64,000 nucleotides of DNA from Corbicula japonica. Taxonomy: Eukaryota > Mollusca > Bivalvia > Venerida > Cyrenidae. Numbering within the stretch: the first letter of the stretch is position 1; every line of letters starts with the position of its first letter. This document shows positions 11,098 through 22,659 of this stretch, in pieces. The stretch is taken from positions 5,230,991-5,294,990 of the forward strand of contig JAZAYU010000015.1 of assembly GCA_038501625.1 (NCBI GenBank). The letters run 5' to 3'. Made by a program: the position numbers and the translations under genes. Under the pieces are notes generated by a model that did no database searches, was not told where the DNA came from, and was given only the letters and a program-made list of their open reading frames with translations.

Positions 11098-14000
11098 GTA
11101 AGATATTCAGGTGTTCCTTCTTTTTCCTACTTTTCCTACTTTTTTAACAAAAACTCCTACTATTCATATTCTGAAGGACACATTTCTAGTTGAAAATAAA
11201 GTCCACAAAAAATGAAGTACGCAAATTGTCTGACTGGTTTCTGTTAATGAAAGGTGTTGTGAACCTTGTTTCAGCAACAGAAACTCCTAAGCATTGTTTC
11301 ACTTAAATATGCCAAAGTATACCCATGATCATTGAAATTTAGTATAATATTAGTGTAGGTTAATTAGTCTATTACATGTAATTTGGTATTTACCTAATTA
11401 AATTTGCTGAAAAAAATTACATGAATAACTGGATTTTCTTAATATTTATAGTCATTTTAGCTGTTCTCCTTTTACATATATGCAGCAAAGTTTCAATTTT
11501 TTCTCCTGCTTTCAGCTTCCTATGATGCTGTCAGGAGCAAATTGAAAAAAACGGAAATTGAGTCAGATCTATGCACTACAGCCCTGTCTGACAATGACGA
11601 GGAAGAAGAGCACAACAGAAAATCTAAGCGCGCCCACAAAAGGTACATGTGATTTAAATGTATTATTATTAAAAACTAAGTCTTCTAGAAGAAGGTTTAC
11701 AGCTTAAATAGGCTAATCTGAAACTGAATCTGATCTCTAATCGGATAGAAAATAAGCAGAACTTGATTAGCTCTAAAATGTGAAGAAGACAATATCCAAC
11801 AAACCTGAAAGTATCGGATGAAACCAAAAGTAGCATCTTTCATGAACTGGAAATTCACATTTCTGTATTCGTAGGTTACTAAAAATGGGCTACTTAAGTC
11901 TTTTGTAGTGCTTTATCGCAAAATTCTCAAAAAAACTAAATCTTAGTTTAAGAATCAGTCATCTAAGTATCAATTATAGCAATTCTAACAATGTGTCAAT
12001 TACACATGATGACCTGCAGTTAAAACAAACAATGTGACATGTGTACACCAGTTTGACAATATCCCACCTTGATGTTGCCGACTTTGATCAGTCGGGTGTT
12101 TTCACACTTCAACTTAATGAGATGAAAAAACCATTTGAATTCAATTGTCGGGAACAAAAAATCCTTTTGACATACCCAGAGTCTCAGTATGTCAAAATTT
12201 ATAGATAAAGAAGGAATTTTGACAGGACTATAAACATTCTTCGACTTCTGCAGAATTTTGAGATAAGCAAGTTTGAGTTACTGAGAATCAACTGTATTTT
12301 TTAAAAATCTACGTATTTAAGTATCAACATTTAAAAGTTGGGCCAAAATGTTTAGTTTTCTCATTAAGTTATTACTAATTTGCCCCTATTTTATGATATC
12401 TGATTCTTCCCATATACCTTAAGTGGACATAGTATACATATTAAAAGAAATATTTTTACATGTTTTAAGGTATATTTTAATATAAATTCAATTTTGCTTG
12501 ATTCTCATTAAATGTTCAGTAATTTGATAATTGACTTGCAAATTGATCAGCTCAGGATGTTCTTTTTTACCAATTTTCGAATGTACTGACAAATCATTTC
12601 TAGGCCCAGAGTGTATTCTTCCGATGAAGATGAACAGTGTTACAACAATCATTACACAGAATCTGGAACAAGTCGGTCACAGCCGTCTAATAAGAAAGGT
12701 GCAATGCCAAATCCTCCAAGAGAAACTCCTTCATTGACAGGTGCAGCCTTTGGTCAGAAATCTGCTCCCGATACACCAAGGCATACTGCCGTCAGGTTAC
12801 CATCAGGTATAAATAAGTTTTATTAATTTGAATTAGTCTGCAATACTCTGCAATATAAGCAGTTGTTGTGGGTTAATCAGATTTTTTGTGAGCAAACACT
12901 TCTTCTGCCAGAGAAACCACATTTAGCATGTACACACAGTGGTCCTCATGAAACTGTGACTTTATAGCAACCAATTCAGAATCCTTATTCCACAGACTGT
13001 TGAATTTTTAGCCCACCTGAGCACATAGTGCTCATAGTGAGCTATTGTGATCAGTGGTTGTCTGTCATCATCCGTCGTGCGTCAACATTTGATGTTTACT
13101 CTCTAACCACAATAGTGATATGAGATGATACTTGGTCAGAATGTTTGTCTTGACAATATCTAGACCAAGTTTGAATATGGGTCATGTCTGGTCATTAAAT
13201 AGGTCACCTGGTCAAATCTGAGAAAATTCTTGTTTACACTCTAGAGGCCACATTTGTGACACAATATTGATGAAACTTAAGAATGATTGTCTTGGCAATA
13301 TTTAGGCCAACTTCGAATATTGATCATGTTGGGTTAAAATCTAGGTCACTAGGCCAAATATCCAGAAAAACATGTCAGGCATCACCTTTTGTCTCAGGTG
13401 AGCGATGTTTAAAAATTAAAAATTTTGTGCCAATTTTATTATTAAGGACTTTTTGAAATTCACATTTTTTCTCTTTCTTATAAATTGTCCGTTTGACCCT
13501 TAATGTTTATCAATTGAATACAATTACAGGCGAAACTTGACACATATATCTGGGGTCATAAATGTAGATAACTGACCATTTTCATGGCAGATAACTGTGA
13601 AAACTATTTGCTAGCAAAATAAAATTTCAAGTGGCAATGCAAAAAAATCAGTTTATCTCAAAGTACAGTTTTAATTGTTGGAAAAGGGGCTAAATAGTTG
13701 CTGAATACGTAAATTGTTTATTACATTTCTATTGATTTTTGAGGTCAGTCTGTTAAAGGTCAAGGTCACAGTGACCCGAAACAGTAAATCAGTTTCTAGA
13801 TGATCACATAAGAATGCTGTGGCCTAAGATCATGAGTGTGTATGAGTGCAAGTAGTTTATCTTGCACAATTACTGAATTATATCATTTCATGTTCTATGG
13901 GCTAATTTAAACCACTGCTTGTTATATTCAATACAGACCATTCCCACACTGACAGAATACATAATTCTACAGAATCTACCTCAATTACGTCTTCTGCACC

Positions 14001-16824
14001 AGCTACCAGCACTATTGGTATGTTATTTATAGAAACTTCTTCTGTATTGGAATTTGGAAATATATTTTGTCATATTATCTCAATCTTATGTTGCCTATGA
14101 ACTGCGAACATGAAAATCTCTAAGATAATCTGAAAAAATCAAATTATGACATAAAAATATAATTGAAACTTGCCTGAATCATACCAGCTCCTATAATTAT
14201 TTGTAAATATAATCTCAGTCTAAAATTTTTAGCTAAGCTGTTTTGGGGGGAAACATAGCCCCTTCGTCCGCTGCAGTCCGCCAATTTTTGTTTCAACTAT
14301 TCAAATACCATTGCCAGGATCATTGTTAAAATGTGAGTAGAAAAATGCAGCCCCAACTAGGCACGGTTCCCGCAGCTGAGCATCACACTCATGGATTGTT
14401 CTTGTTATTTGTTCCCTACCGGATCCCAGTGTAACTGGAAAACTATTTAAGCTAGGTTAATGAAAGTTTGTATATTAATAGGTTATATTGTACAGAGGGT
14501 AATAATTTCATTTTTTTTCCACTGTATTCAAAATTGTGGTTACTATGGTAACAGAAATTGTATAAAAAAAAACAACAAAAATGTTGATCCTTCAATATCT
14601 TTAATCTGTTTGAGCATTGGTAATGTTAGTTGGTAAGTAGATGGCAATGTGAAGATGAGGCACATCAGTCTGTTTTCTTCCTTGGCTCAAAATTATATAT
14701 GAATATGGGAAAAGAAACCTAAGAAAAAATGTAAAAAAATTCTGAATTCTGAAATGTTTATGCTAGTAAATAAGTGGCAATGTGTAAAATATGAACATCA
14801 ATTAGTTTTCATGAAAGTACTATGGTAACAAGATAGGTAACAATATTTCAAAACATATGATTAAAACTTTGATTTTCTGAAATGGTAAACTAACACATAA
14901 TCAGACTAACCAATTATTGAATATTCTAATATCACTGCAGAACGGGTAGGAATTTCCTGTGTTGAAATCAACACCATTTACTTGTTTATAGAGGACTTTG
15001 AATACTATGCAGGCATGCACCTTCTTTAAAGAACTTATAATAAAGAAAATAATTGAAAGCCCAGCCAGCTTTGCAAAGAACAGTAATTGCATCAACTTTT
15101 TTTTTCCAGCCAGAGACATAAGGATATTCACGATGATGGAGAAGATACTTCATCAACAGTCAACCATGCAGGACACACTTGGTCAGGTCCTGGGTATTGT
15201 ACGGACTCTGGCTGCAGGGTCTGTTGTAGACCAGACCACACTACCAGAAGGGGTCAACCTTCCTGTGACCTCTGTTGAAGAAATGATAGTGTTAAATGAA
15301 CAGCTGTCTGAAGAGACAACATTTGCTGGTTTGGTATGCAGTTTGTTTTATTTAATTAATTTTAAGATGGACTTTACAAAGAAAATGAGAGCTTTTACTG
15401 TCAACGATGTCCGTGACATTGTTTAAAATCTCAGCTTTTGCTTCATGTTTTTCTTTATTCATTACAATTGTATACACATGTATTATTATTTGCAGTAATA
15501 TTGCTTTTCTAACCATAGGCTTTTCAAACTTTTTTGTGTATAGTGTCAAACTCAGGACAAGTTACATAATTCTTTCTTATTTATTTTCATAAGTACTGAC
15601 CTTTGAAACTTAGACAATTGCTTAAAACCCTTTAAAATTTACAATATCCTTGCTGTAAGTGAACAATTTTTCCAATTTTTGAATAATTGTTTATAGTGTC
15701 AAGCCACAGATGAACTTTGCATATAGTGTGTTAATAATCTTCTCTATGTGTTTCTGTTTAGGTAAACCATCTGTCTGTATTGGGTGGCCAAAACAAAACT
15801 GATATGTGTCGGCGGGCTCTGCGGCATTGTATGACCAATGCTGTTGCCACATTGTACAATTGGTATAGCAAAAAGCAGAAACACCCATTTGGGACGCTCA
15901 GATTGGCAGCTGCTGTGCAGAGTATGTATATTTAATTTTTATGTTCCCCAAAGGGTGAGCATGTAGTTGCCGCTTTGTCCGTCGGTCAGTATTTTCTTGT
16001 CCGTAACAAAAATCCAAAGGTATTCAAGCTATTGACATGAAACTCCACAGGTGGATAGATCTCAATGAAGAGAAGTGCAGTGCACAAGTACCATAACTTT
16101 CCACTGCCAAATTTTGGAGTTATTTCCCTTTTTTCATAATTGATTTTTGTCCAAAGCAGAGCTTCAAAGTATTCAAGCTATTGACACGACAAGAAACTTC
16201 TCAGGTGGATAGATTTCATCGAGGAGAAGTGCAATGCACAAGAATGGTAACGCTCCATTGCCTAAATTTGGAATTACTGCCCTTCTGTGTTGTTTTTTCA
16301 GAATTGCATTTTGTCCAGTACAGAACTCCAACAGTATAAAAGCTGCTGATTTAAAGATTGACAGGGTATATATCTCATAATGGAGTGGTGCAATGCAATA
16401 GATTCACAACCAAAATTTAAAACATTCTTAATTGCATATTTTAACATTTTTAATCATTTTTCAGCTACTACCCATAACCTATCTTTATACTTTGTTTGGA
16501 GACAAAAAATTTAAATTTTTTATGAGTCCCAGCCAGATTTTATGAGTATAGGACTCGGACCTGCACTAAAAATTAACACTGCTATGTGTCATATGCGACT
16601 TGGTCACTGTACAAACACCAGTGTGGGCAAACCCAGTAGAGTTTGAATCATTCTGAAAGTGTTATATATTTAAAATACAACTAAAATTTGTATCCACTCT
16701 GAATATTTCAGAAGCAGTTATGCGATCTGCACGTTGCACATCAGCAGAAGTTGAGCTAAACTGCAGAGAGTGGTTTAGAACAGCCTCGGATCGTGACGGT
16801 GGTCGAAAAAAGAGGGCTGCTTAG
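10905..16824 (+). CDS. DUF4806 domain-containing protein, 7 exons, 366 aa
   Basis: Seven exons with GT-AG borders and compatible phases join into an uninterrupted 366-residue frame: 10905-11097, 11516-11642, 12604-12806, 13937-14017, 15110-15333, 15762-15921, 16712-16824. The N-terminus (MYILVEFTDNNEIAVIPHNW, then CAVWPSHIR...) and the segment YDAVRSKLKKTEIESDL are the usual head of invertebrate DUF4806 proteins. The middle is a Ser/Thr-rich linker. Residues from about 255 to the end (LGGQNKTDMCRRALRHCMTN, then LYNWYSKKQKHPFGTLRL) form the DUF4806 domain, and the C-terminus is basic (GGRKKRAA). The biochemical role is unknown. Its position inside the candidate transposon suggests a transposon-encoded accessory, possibly DNA-binding, protein. 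The start codon lies 3 bases after an AG, so a 5' untranslated exon upstream is possible. Confidence 0.85.
11516..11642 (+). CDS. DUF4806 gene exon 2
   Basis: Acceptor tttcag and donor GTACAT, entering in phase 1 and leaving in phase 2. It encodes ASYDAVRSKLKKTEIESDL and an acidic stretch DNDEEEEHN that leads into basic KSKRAHK. Confidence 0.85.
12604..12806 (+). CDS. DUF4806 gene exon 3 (low-complexity linker)
   Basis: Acceptor ttctag and donor GTATAA. It encodes RPRVYSSDEDEQCYNNHYTE followed by a Pro/Ser/Thr-rich linker. The overlapping frame that opens at 12531 is a shadow. Confidence 0.8.
13010..13410. mobile_element. gctcacctgag-family non-autonomous element in intron 3
   Basis: It begins ttttagcccacctgagcac and ends tctcaggtgagcgatg, an inverted pair. 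The body carries two diverged tandem segments (ttggtcagaatg / gtcttg.caatat.tag.ccaa). The same family ends at 31850-31892, and a fragment of its end lies at 19010-19025. Confidence 0.65.
13937..14017 (+). CDS. DUF4806 gene exon 4 (Ser/Thr linker)
   Basis: Acceptor atacag and donor GTATGT, phase 1 to phase 1. It encodes a short linker, DHSHTDRIHNS then TESTSITSSAPATSTIG. It was placed from splice-site and phase fit, as it is too short for ORF scanning. Confidence 0.75.
14018..15109 (+). other. Intron 4 of the DUF4806 gene
   Basis: AT-rich intron. The section at about 14240-14860 looks like dispersed-repeat sequence (two similar gtaaataagtggcaatgtg / gtaagtagatggcaatgtg stretches). No further exon is needed by the reading frame. 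Confidence 0.55.
15110..15333 (+). CDS. DUF4806 gene exon 5
   Basis: A long pyrimidine tract ends in ccag, and the donor is GTATGC. It encodes ARDIRIFTMMEKILHQQSTM... to ...LSEETTFAGL, a probable helical segment leading into the DUF4806 domain. Confidence 0.85.
15762..15921 (+). CDS. DUF4806 gene exon 6 (core of DUF4806)
   Basis: Acceptor gtttag and donor GTATGT, phase 0 to phase 1. It encodes LSVLGGQNKTDMCRRALRHC, ATLYNWYSKK and FGTLRLAAAVQ, the diagnostic core of the domain. Confidence 0.88.
15940..16440. repeat. Tandem repeat (~155 bp, 3 diverged units) in intron 6
   Basis: Units share ca(a)ggtattcaagctattgac...acaggtggatagat...gaagtgcaatgcacaag. They are preceded by atgttccccaaagggtgagc. 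The build resembles other bivalve-type tandem elements elsewhere in the window. Confidence 0.65.
16712..16824 (+). CDS. DUF4806 gene exon 7 (C-terminus)
   Basis: Acceptor tttcag; TAG stop at 16822-16824. It encodes AVMRSARCTSAEVELNCREW and ends in a basic GGRKKRAA tail, completing the DUF4806 domain. Confidence 0.85.
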
Positions 16825-19074
16825 ACACAAGACACTCCAGTGATTAAACTAACCGAAGAATAACATTCACACATTTCTTCAAAGCAAACAAAACATCTGG
16901 CAGAACAAAATTCATTTAAAAATTGCAAGGCTCATGAAACTTTTGCTTTCTCATAACATTAAATAACAACAATTCATTAATTCACTTATAAAAGTGTTGG
17001 TAATAAAAGGTGAATGATCTGCTAACATGAATTCATCACCCTGTAGATTATTTGAGGTCGACACATTAAATCATATGATCCTGTATTATTTGGATGCTTT
17101 CTGACAGGTGGGTCCTTGCTGAATGGTCCATGTCTTAGTTAAAAAAACTCATTTTTATGCATCCCATTATATTTGGGTTGGGTGCATATAACCTCATGTC
17201 GGTTACAGCTTTGCTTTCATGCTTCAACAATATTATTTTTTTCAGATGGTCTGGTCTGCTTACTATAAGAAACTGGTTTGATAACTTTTAATCTTAAATA
17301 CTATGAATGTTATAGTTCTTGTTTGACTTAGAATTGACATTTTAGCAGCTGGATCCTTTTTTTGCAAGCAAGAACTACTATGCTATGTATCAATACTGTG
17401 TACAAGCTGTTGTGTCCAAACATATGAATTTTGTTTTTTCTTGGACACTTATCACAAATACTCTAGCTTGTTATTATTTGACAAGTTGTTATCTGTCTTC
17501 GTGTTGGTAGCTTTTGTACATTATGCATATAATGCTTTAATAATATAATTTTTACTTAAAAGAATTGCATAATTTCATTAATTTATTGTGGTAATAATTT
17601 TACCATACCAAATATTAAGTGCTTGCAAAAATATTTTACCTAAGACTGAATATGTTGAGCATCAGTGCATACAAACACACAAAACATTTGAATTAGGATT
17701 GATGTTTTTGAAAATCTCAACTGATATATTTAAAGAATTTTGTTTGAATTGTTTTAAAGTTAGAGCACATCTTTTCAAACATACATAAAAACTGCAAATA
17801 AAGTTGTTTACGGAGTGTAAATTTATGTTATAATTGTCTCTCTTATTAAAGAACAGATCAATCAATGATAGGAGAAATGGGTTGCTATTCGTTTTGCATC
17901 GATGTAATTTGTAATACTGTTAAATACTATTGGCCACTTCGTAGTGGAAAAGTTAGTACTTTGTTATATGCAGCATTTCAAGAAAGTAATTATTTATTTA
18001 GTATTAGTAAAAGTTGTTTTATGGTTTCTAGTGTCTAACATGTCTTTAAACATTTAAATACTATCCAATGCACTTCACAAGTAAAAAATTGTCAGTATTA
18101 GTTATAACAAATTTAATTGAATTGTTTAAGGCTAACTTGAACTCTAATATTCATAATACAACAGGTAAACTGCGAACATATTCTTCATTTAAATATATTT
18201 TTGTAGAGAGAAAAAATTTCTGTAGTCAAAGATAGAGATGTCCATAGCTTATTAACAAAGATTAGAATTAGGGCACATAAGTGAAATATTGAAGTATGAA
18301 TATTTGTGTTGAAGATGAGATACATTTCTCAATGATCTGTGATGTCTTTTCTACTCAAAGAGAAATATTTTGTTTAGTAAAACTAGTACCGTTAATTCAA
18401 ATTTAATACTTTTGTCTAATGACTACAAATTTGTGTGGCTAATGTCTTCTAAAGATCCTGAAAAATAGTGTTGTTGTTTGCTAGGTTTTTGCACTATATT
18501 TACTCAGAAAGATGGGCATTGTTGAATAATGCTGGTAAAAGAAAAAGTCTATAGGTTTGTTGAAAGGTTCATAATTACTGTGTACAAATATAAATTTTTA
18601 TTTCAATAGCAATAATTTTTTCTGTGGGCTTTTTTGTAATGTCTCTATTACATGAGTGTTTATTATTGATACAGTAAAAAGTTAATTATAAAGCCTAAGT
18701 GTATTAATTTGTCACTTTATTTATTTATTTACTTATTTTCCTTACCCTTAGTTTATGGTCCTATCTGCATATTTCTGCATTTCTACACTTGCACTTAACT
18801 CATAACAAAGTCTACAGTGCAGACATAGCAGCTAGGTCTAGGTGTTTGAAACTAATACCAATTAAGCTTGGATTGTATTATCATCCTATTTTACATTATC
18901 CTATTTTACTCAAACCGTTGTTTGTTAGTTTTTTTACTGTGATTATTATGTCATGTAAATGACCCATGATTGGTAATAAAATATTATTATTCTATTCAAT
19001 CCTTTTTTTAGCTCACCTGAGGTCCTCATCCACTAGTAATGCTGGAACGCCACGGTATGACCTATACTGTGTCG
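16825..19074. other. Non-coding 3' flank of the DUF4806 gene
   Basis: No exon-like or conserved frame was seen. Candidate poly(A) signals on the + strand are at about 17001 (aataaaag) and 18973 (aataaaat). An end fragment of the gctcacctgag family lies at 19010-19022. Confidence 0.5.
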
Positions 19075-19319
19075 ATATGACATAAAACCCAATCAAACAT
19101 CCGATATCTGGCCGATGTGAAATCCTGATGTCGGGCCGATAAAGAAATTTATCTCGGCTTGATGTCGGGCCGATAGCAAATGTTTGCTGTTGAGCCAATG
19201 TCGGGCCGACATCGAGCCGTGTTGCACATCCGATATCGTGCCGATGTGAAAACCGATGTTGGCCCGATGTAGATGTCCATATCGGCCCAACATCGGCCCG
19301 ATATAAAATGTTTGCTGGG
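19075..19319. repeat. Right subterminal repeat array (GATGTCGGGCCGATA-like)
   Basis: About ten degenerate copies of ccgatatcgggccgatgt, in both orientations, run up to the terminal GTTTGCTGGG (19310-19319). They mirror the array at 4998-5690. Confidence 0.7.
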
Positions 19320-22300
19320 CTCTTTGGTATGGAGGTAGCACGCATTGAACGTACATCTCTTTGGTATTGAGGTAGCCCGCATTGAACGTACATCCTTTTG
19401 TACTGGACAATGCTCGAATTGAACGTACATCTCTATAGTATGGAGATAGCACGCATTGAAGATACATCTCTATGCTATGGAGACAGCACGCATTGAACGT
19501 ACATCGCTATGGTATTGAGGTAGCCCGCATTGAACGTACATCTCTTTGGTATTGAGGTAGCACGCATTGAACGTACATCCTTCTGTACTGGGCTCTGCCC
19601 GGATTGAACGTGAATCTTTTTGGTATGGAGATAGCATGCATTGAACGTACATCTCTTTGGTATTGCGGTAGCCCGCATTGAACGTACATTCCTCTGTACT
19701 GAGCATTGCCCGCATTGAACGTACATCTCTTTGGTATTGAGGTAGCACGCATTGAACGTACATCCTTCTGTACCGCATTGAAAGTAAATTCTTCTGCACT
19801 GGGCAATGCCCGCATTGAACGTACATCTCTTTGGTACGGAGATAGCACGCATTGAACGTACATCGTTTTGGTATTGAGGTAGCCCGCATTGAACGTACAT
19901 CCTCCTGCGCTGGGCAATGCCCGCTTTGAACGTACATCCCTATGGTATGGAGATAGCACGCATTGAACGTGCATCTCTATGGTCTGGAGATAGCCCGCAT
20001 TAAACGTTAATCGCTTTGGTATTGAGGTAGCCCGCATTGAACGTACATCCTTCTGAACTGGGCGCTGCGCGCATTGAACGTACATATCTATGGTATGGAG
20101 ATAGGACACATTGAACGTACATCTCTATGGTATGGAGATAGCACGAATTGAACGTACATCTCTTTGGTATTGAGGTAGCCCGCATTGAACGTACATCCTT
20201 CTGCACTGGGCACTGCCCGCATTGAACGTACATCTCATTGGTATGGAGGTAGTACGCATTGAAAGTAAATCCTTCTGTACTGGGCTCTGCCCGCATTGAA
20301 CGTATATCTCTTTGGTATGGATGTAGCACGCATTGAACGTTCATCTCTTTGCTATGGATGTAGCACGCATTAAACATTCTTCTGCACTGGGCAATGCCCA
20401 CATTGAACGTACATCTCTATGGTATGGAGATAGCACGCATTGAACGTACATCTCTATGGTATTGAGAAAGCCCGCATTGAACGCACATCGCTTTGGTATT
20501 CAGTTAGCCCGCATTGAACGTACATCCTTCTGTACTGGACAATGCCCGAATTGAACGTACATCTCTATGGTATGGAGTTAGCTCGCATTGAACGTATATT
20601 TCTATGGTCTGGAGATAGCAGGCATTGAACGTAAATTCTTCTGTACTGGGCACTGCCCGAATTTAACGTACATCTATTTGGTATGGAGGTAGTACGCATT
20701 GAACGTACATTCTTCTGTACTGTGCATTGTCCGCATTGAACGTACATCACCTTGGTATTAAGGTAGCCCGCATTGAACGTACATCCTTCTGCACTGGGCT
20801 CTGCCCTCATTTAACGTACATCCTTCTGCACTGGGCAATGCCCGCATTGAACGCAAATCCTTCTGCACTGTGCACTGCCCGCATTGAACGTACATATCTT
20901 TAGTATTGAGGTAGCCCGCATTGAACGTACATTCTTCTGTACTAACGTACATCTCTTTGGTATTGATGTAGCACGCATCGAACGTACATCTTTCTGCACT
21001 GGGCACAGCCCGCATTAAACGTACATCTCTTTGTTATGGAGGTAGTACGCATTGAACGTACATTCTTCTGTACTGGGCACTGCCCGCATTGAACGTACAT
21101 CTCTTTGGTATGGAGGTAGTACGCATTGAACGTACATTCTTCTGTACTGGGCTCTGCCTGCATTGAACGTACATCTCTTTGGTATGGATGTAGCACGCAA
21201 TGAAAGTAAATCGTTCTGCACTGGGCAATTCCCGCGTTGAACATACATCTCTTTAGTACGGAGATAGCACGCATTGAACGTACATCTCTTTGGTATTGAG
21301 GTAGCCCGCATTGAACGTACATCCTTCTGCACTGGGCAACGCCCGCATTGAACGTACATTTCTATGGTATTGAGAAAGCCCGCATTGAACGTACATCGCT
21401 TTGGTATTCAGTTAGCCCGCATTGAACGTACATCCTTCTGTACTGGACAATGCCCGAATTGAACGTACATCTCTATGGTATGGAGTTAGCACGCATTGAA
21501 CGTATATTTCTATGGTCTGGAGATAGCACGCATTGAACGTAAATTCTTCTGTACTGGGCACTGCCCGCATTTAACGTACATCTCTTTGGTATGGAGGTAG
21601 TACGCATTGAACCTACATTCTTCTGTACTGTACATTGCCCGCATTGAAGGTACATCTCCTTGGTATTGAGGTAGCCCGCATTGAACGTACATCCTTCTGC
21701 ACTGGGCTCTGTCCGCATTGAACGTACATCCTTCTGCACTGGGCAATGCCAGCATTGAACGCAAATCGTTCTGCACTGTGCACTGCCCGCATTGAACGTA
21801 CATATCTTTAGTATTGAGGTAGCCCGCATTGAACGTACATTCTTCTGTACTGGGCACTGCAACATTGAACGTACATCTCTGTGGTATTGATGTAGCACGC
21901 ATCGAACTTACATCCTTCTGCACTGGGCACAGCCCGCATTAAACGTACATCTCTTTGTTACGGAGGTAGTACGCATTGAACGTACATTCTTCTGTACTGG
22001 GCACTGCCCGCATTGAACGTACATCTCTTTGGTATGGAGGTAGTACACATTGAACGTACATTCTTCTGTACTGGGCTCTGCCTGCATTCAACGTACATCT
22101 CTTTGGTATGGATGTAGCACGCATTGAAAGTAAATCGTTCTGCACTGGGCAATGCCCGCATTGAACATACATCTCTTTAGTACGGAGATAGCACGCATTG
22201 AACGTACATCTCTTTGGTATTGAGGTAGCCCGCATTGAACGTACATCCTTCTGCACTGGGCAACGCCCGCATTGAACGTACATTTCTATGCTATGGAGAT

Positions 22301-22522
22301 AGCACACATTGAACGTACATTCTTCTGTACTGGGCACTGCCCGCATTGAACGTACATCTCTTTGGTGTGGAGGTAGCACGCATTGAACGTTCATTCTTCT
22401 GTACTGGGCTCTGCCTGCATTGAACGTACATCTCTTTGGTATGGGTGTAGCACGCATTGAACGTAAATCCATCTGTACTGGGCACTGCCCGCATTGAACG
22501 TACATCTCTTTTTGGTATTGAG
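19320..22522. repeat. Satellite array, ~37-bp monomer in two forms, about 86 units
   Basis: Every unit carries the core CGCATTGAACGTACAT followed by one of two 21-base variable halves. Form A reads CTCTTTGGTATGGAGGTAGC. Form B reads CCTTCTGCACTGGGCAATGC and contains a small internal palindrome (tgggca/tgccc). A and B units are interspersed, often as runs of two A then B. Minus-strand frames stay open for up to 200 codons because the monomer lacks stops in all three frames; these are not genes. Some units are truncated (for example near 20940). Confidence 0.95.
20461..22280. repeat. Higher-order duplication (~0.91-0.92 kb) inside the satellite
   Basis: The run starting attgagaaagcc at 20461 recurs at 21369 (offset 908) with the same order of variant units. 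Further along, the tcgttctgcactggg unit at 21211 matches 22135 (offset 924), so an indel of about 16 bases lies between the copies. This indicates a recent segmental duplication of some 25 monomers. Confidence 0.8.
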
Positions 22523-22656
22523 ATACCCTTACGATTAGCCCGAGGTGCACTATAATACACTAAGGACTGAGACGAGGTGCTTAAGTTACCCTTAGGATTG
22601 AGGCTTTGTGCACTATAATACACTTAGGACCGAGACGATGTACCTAAGATACTCTA
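22523..22656. repeat. Second minisatellite (taaggactgaggcgaggtgc), left part
   Basis: Degenerate units of about 30-36 bp contain ta(a/c)ggactgagacgaggtgc and gatacccttaggattgagg. The same repeat resumes at 24120-24215, so the element between was inserted into it. Confidence 0.75.
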
Positions 22657-22659
22657 TTA

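Larger units (their letters stand above)
4998..19319 (+). mobile_element. Candidate 14.3-kb EnSpm/CACTA-like transposon with transposase and DUF4806 gene
   Basis: The left end begins CCCAACAAAC then atatcgggccgat. The right end, read in reverse complement, begins CCCAGCAAAC then atatcgggccgat. Both ends continue into arrays of degenerate GATATCGGCCCGATGT motifs, which resemble the subterminal repeat arrays known in CACTA elements. Enclosed on the same strand are a DDE transposase frame and a seven-exon DUF4806 gene. The left flank ends ...acatCT and the right flank starts CTctttggtatgg. Removing one CT restores a normal satellite monomer, which supports the boundaries and a 2-bp target duplication. 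The boundaries are inference from the sequence. An alternative is a DUF4806 host gene standing next to an unrelated transposon. Confidence 0.55.

Noticed and set aside
19320..22522. CRISPR array
   Set aside because: Constant and variable parts alternate, but the variable parts are only two families and no cas genes or prokaryotic context exist; it is a eukaryotic satellite.
19470..22550. Many minus-strand frames of 60-200 codons with repeated cysteine peptides
   Set aside because: They arise because the 37-bp satellite monomer lacks stops in all three minus frames. Frames overlap one another and encode the same cyclic peptides.
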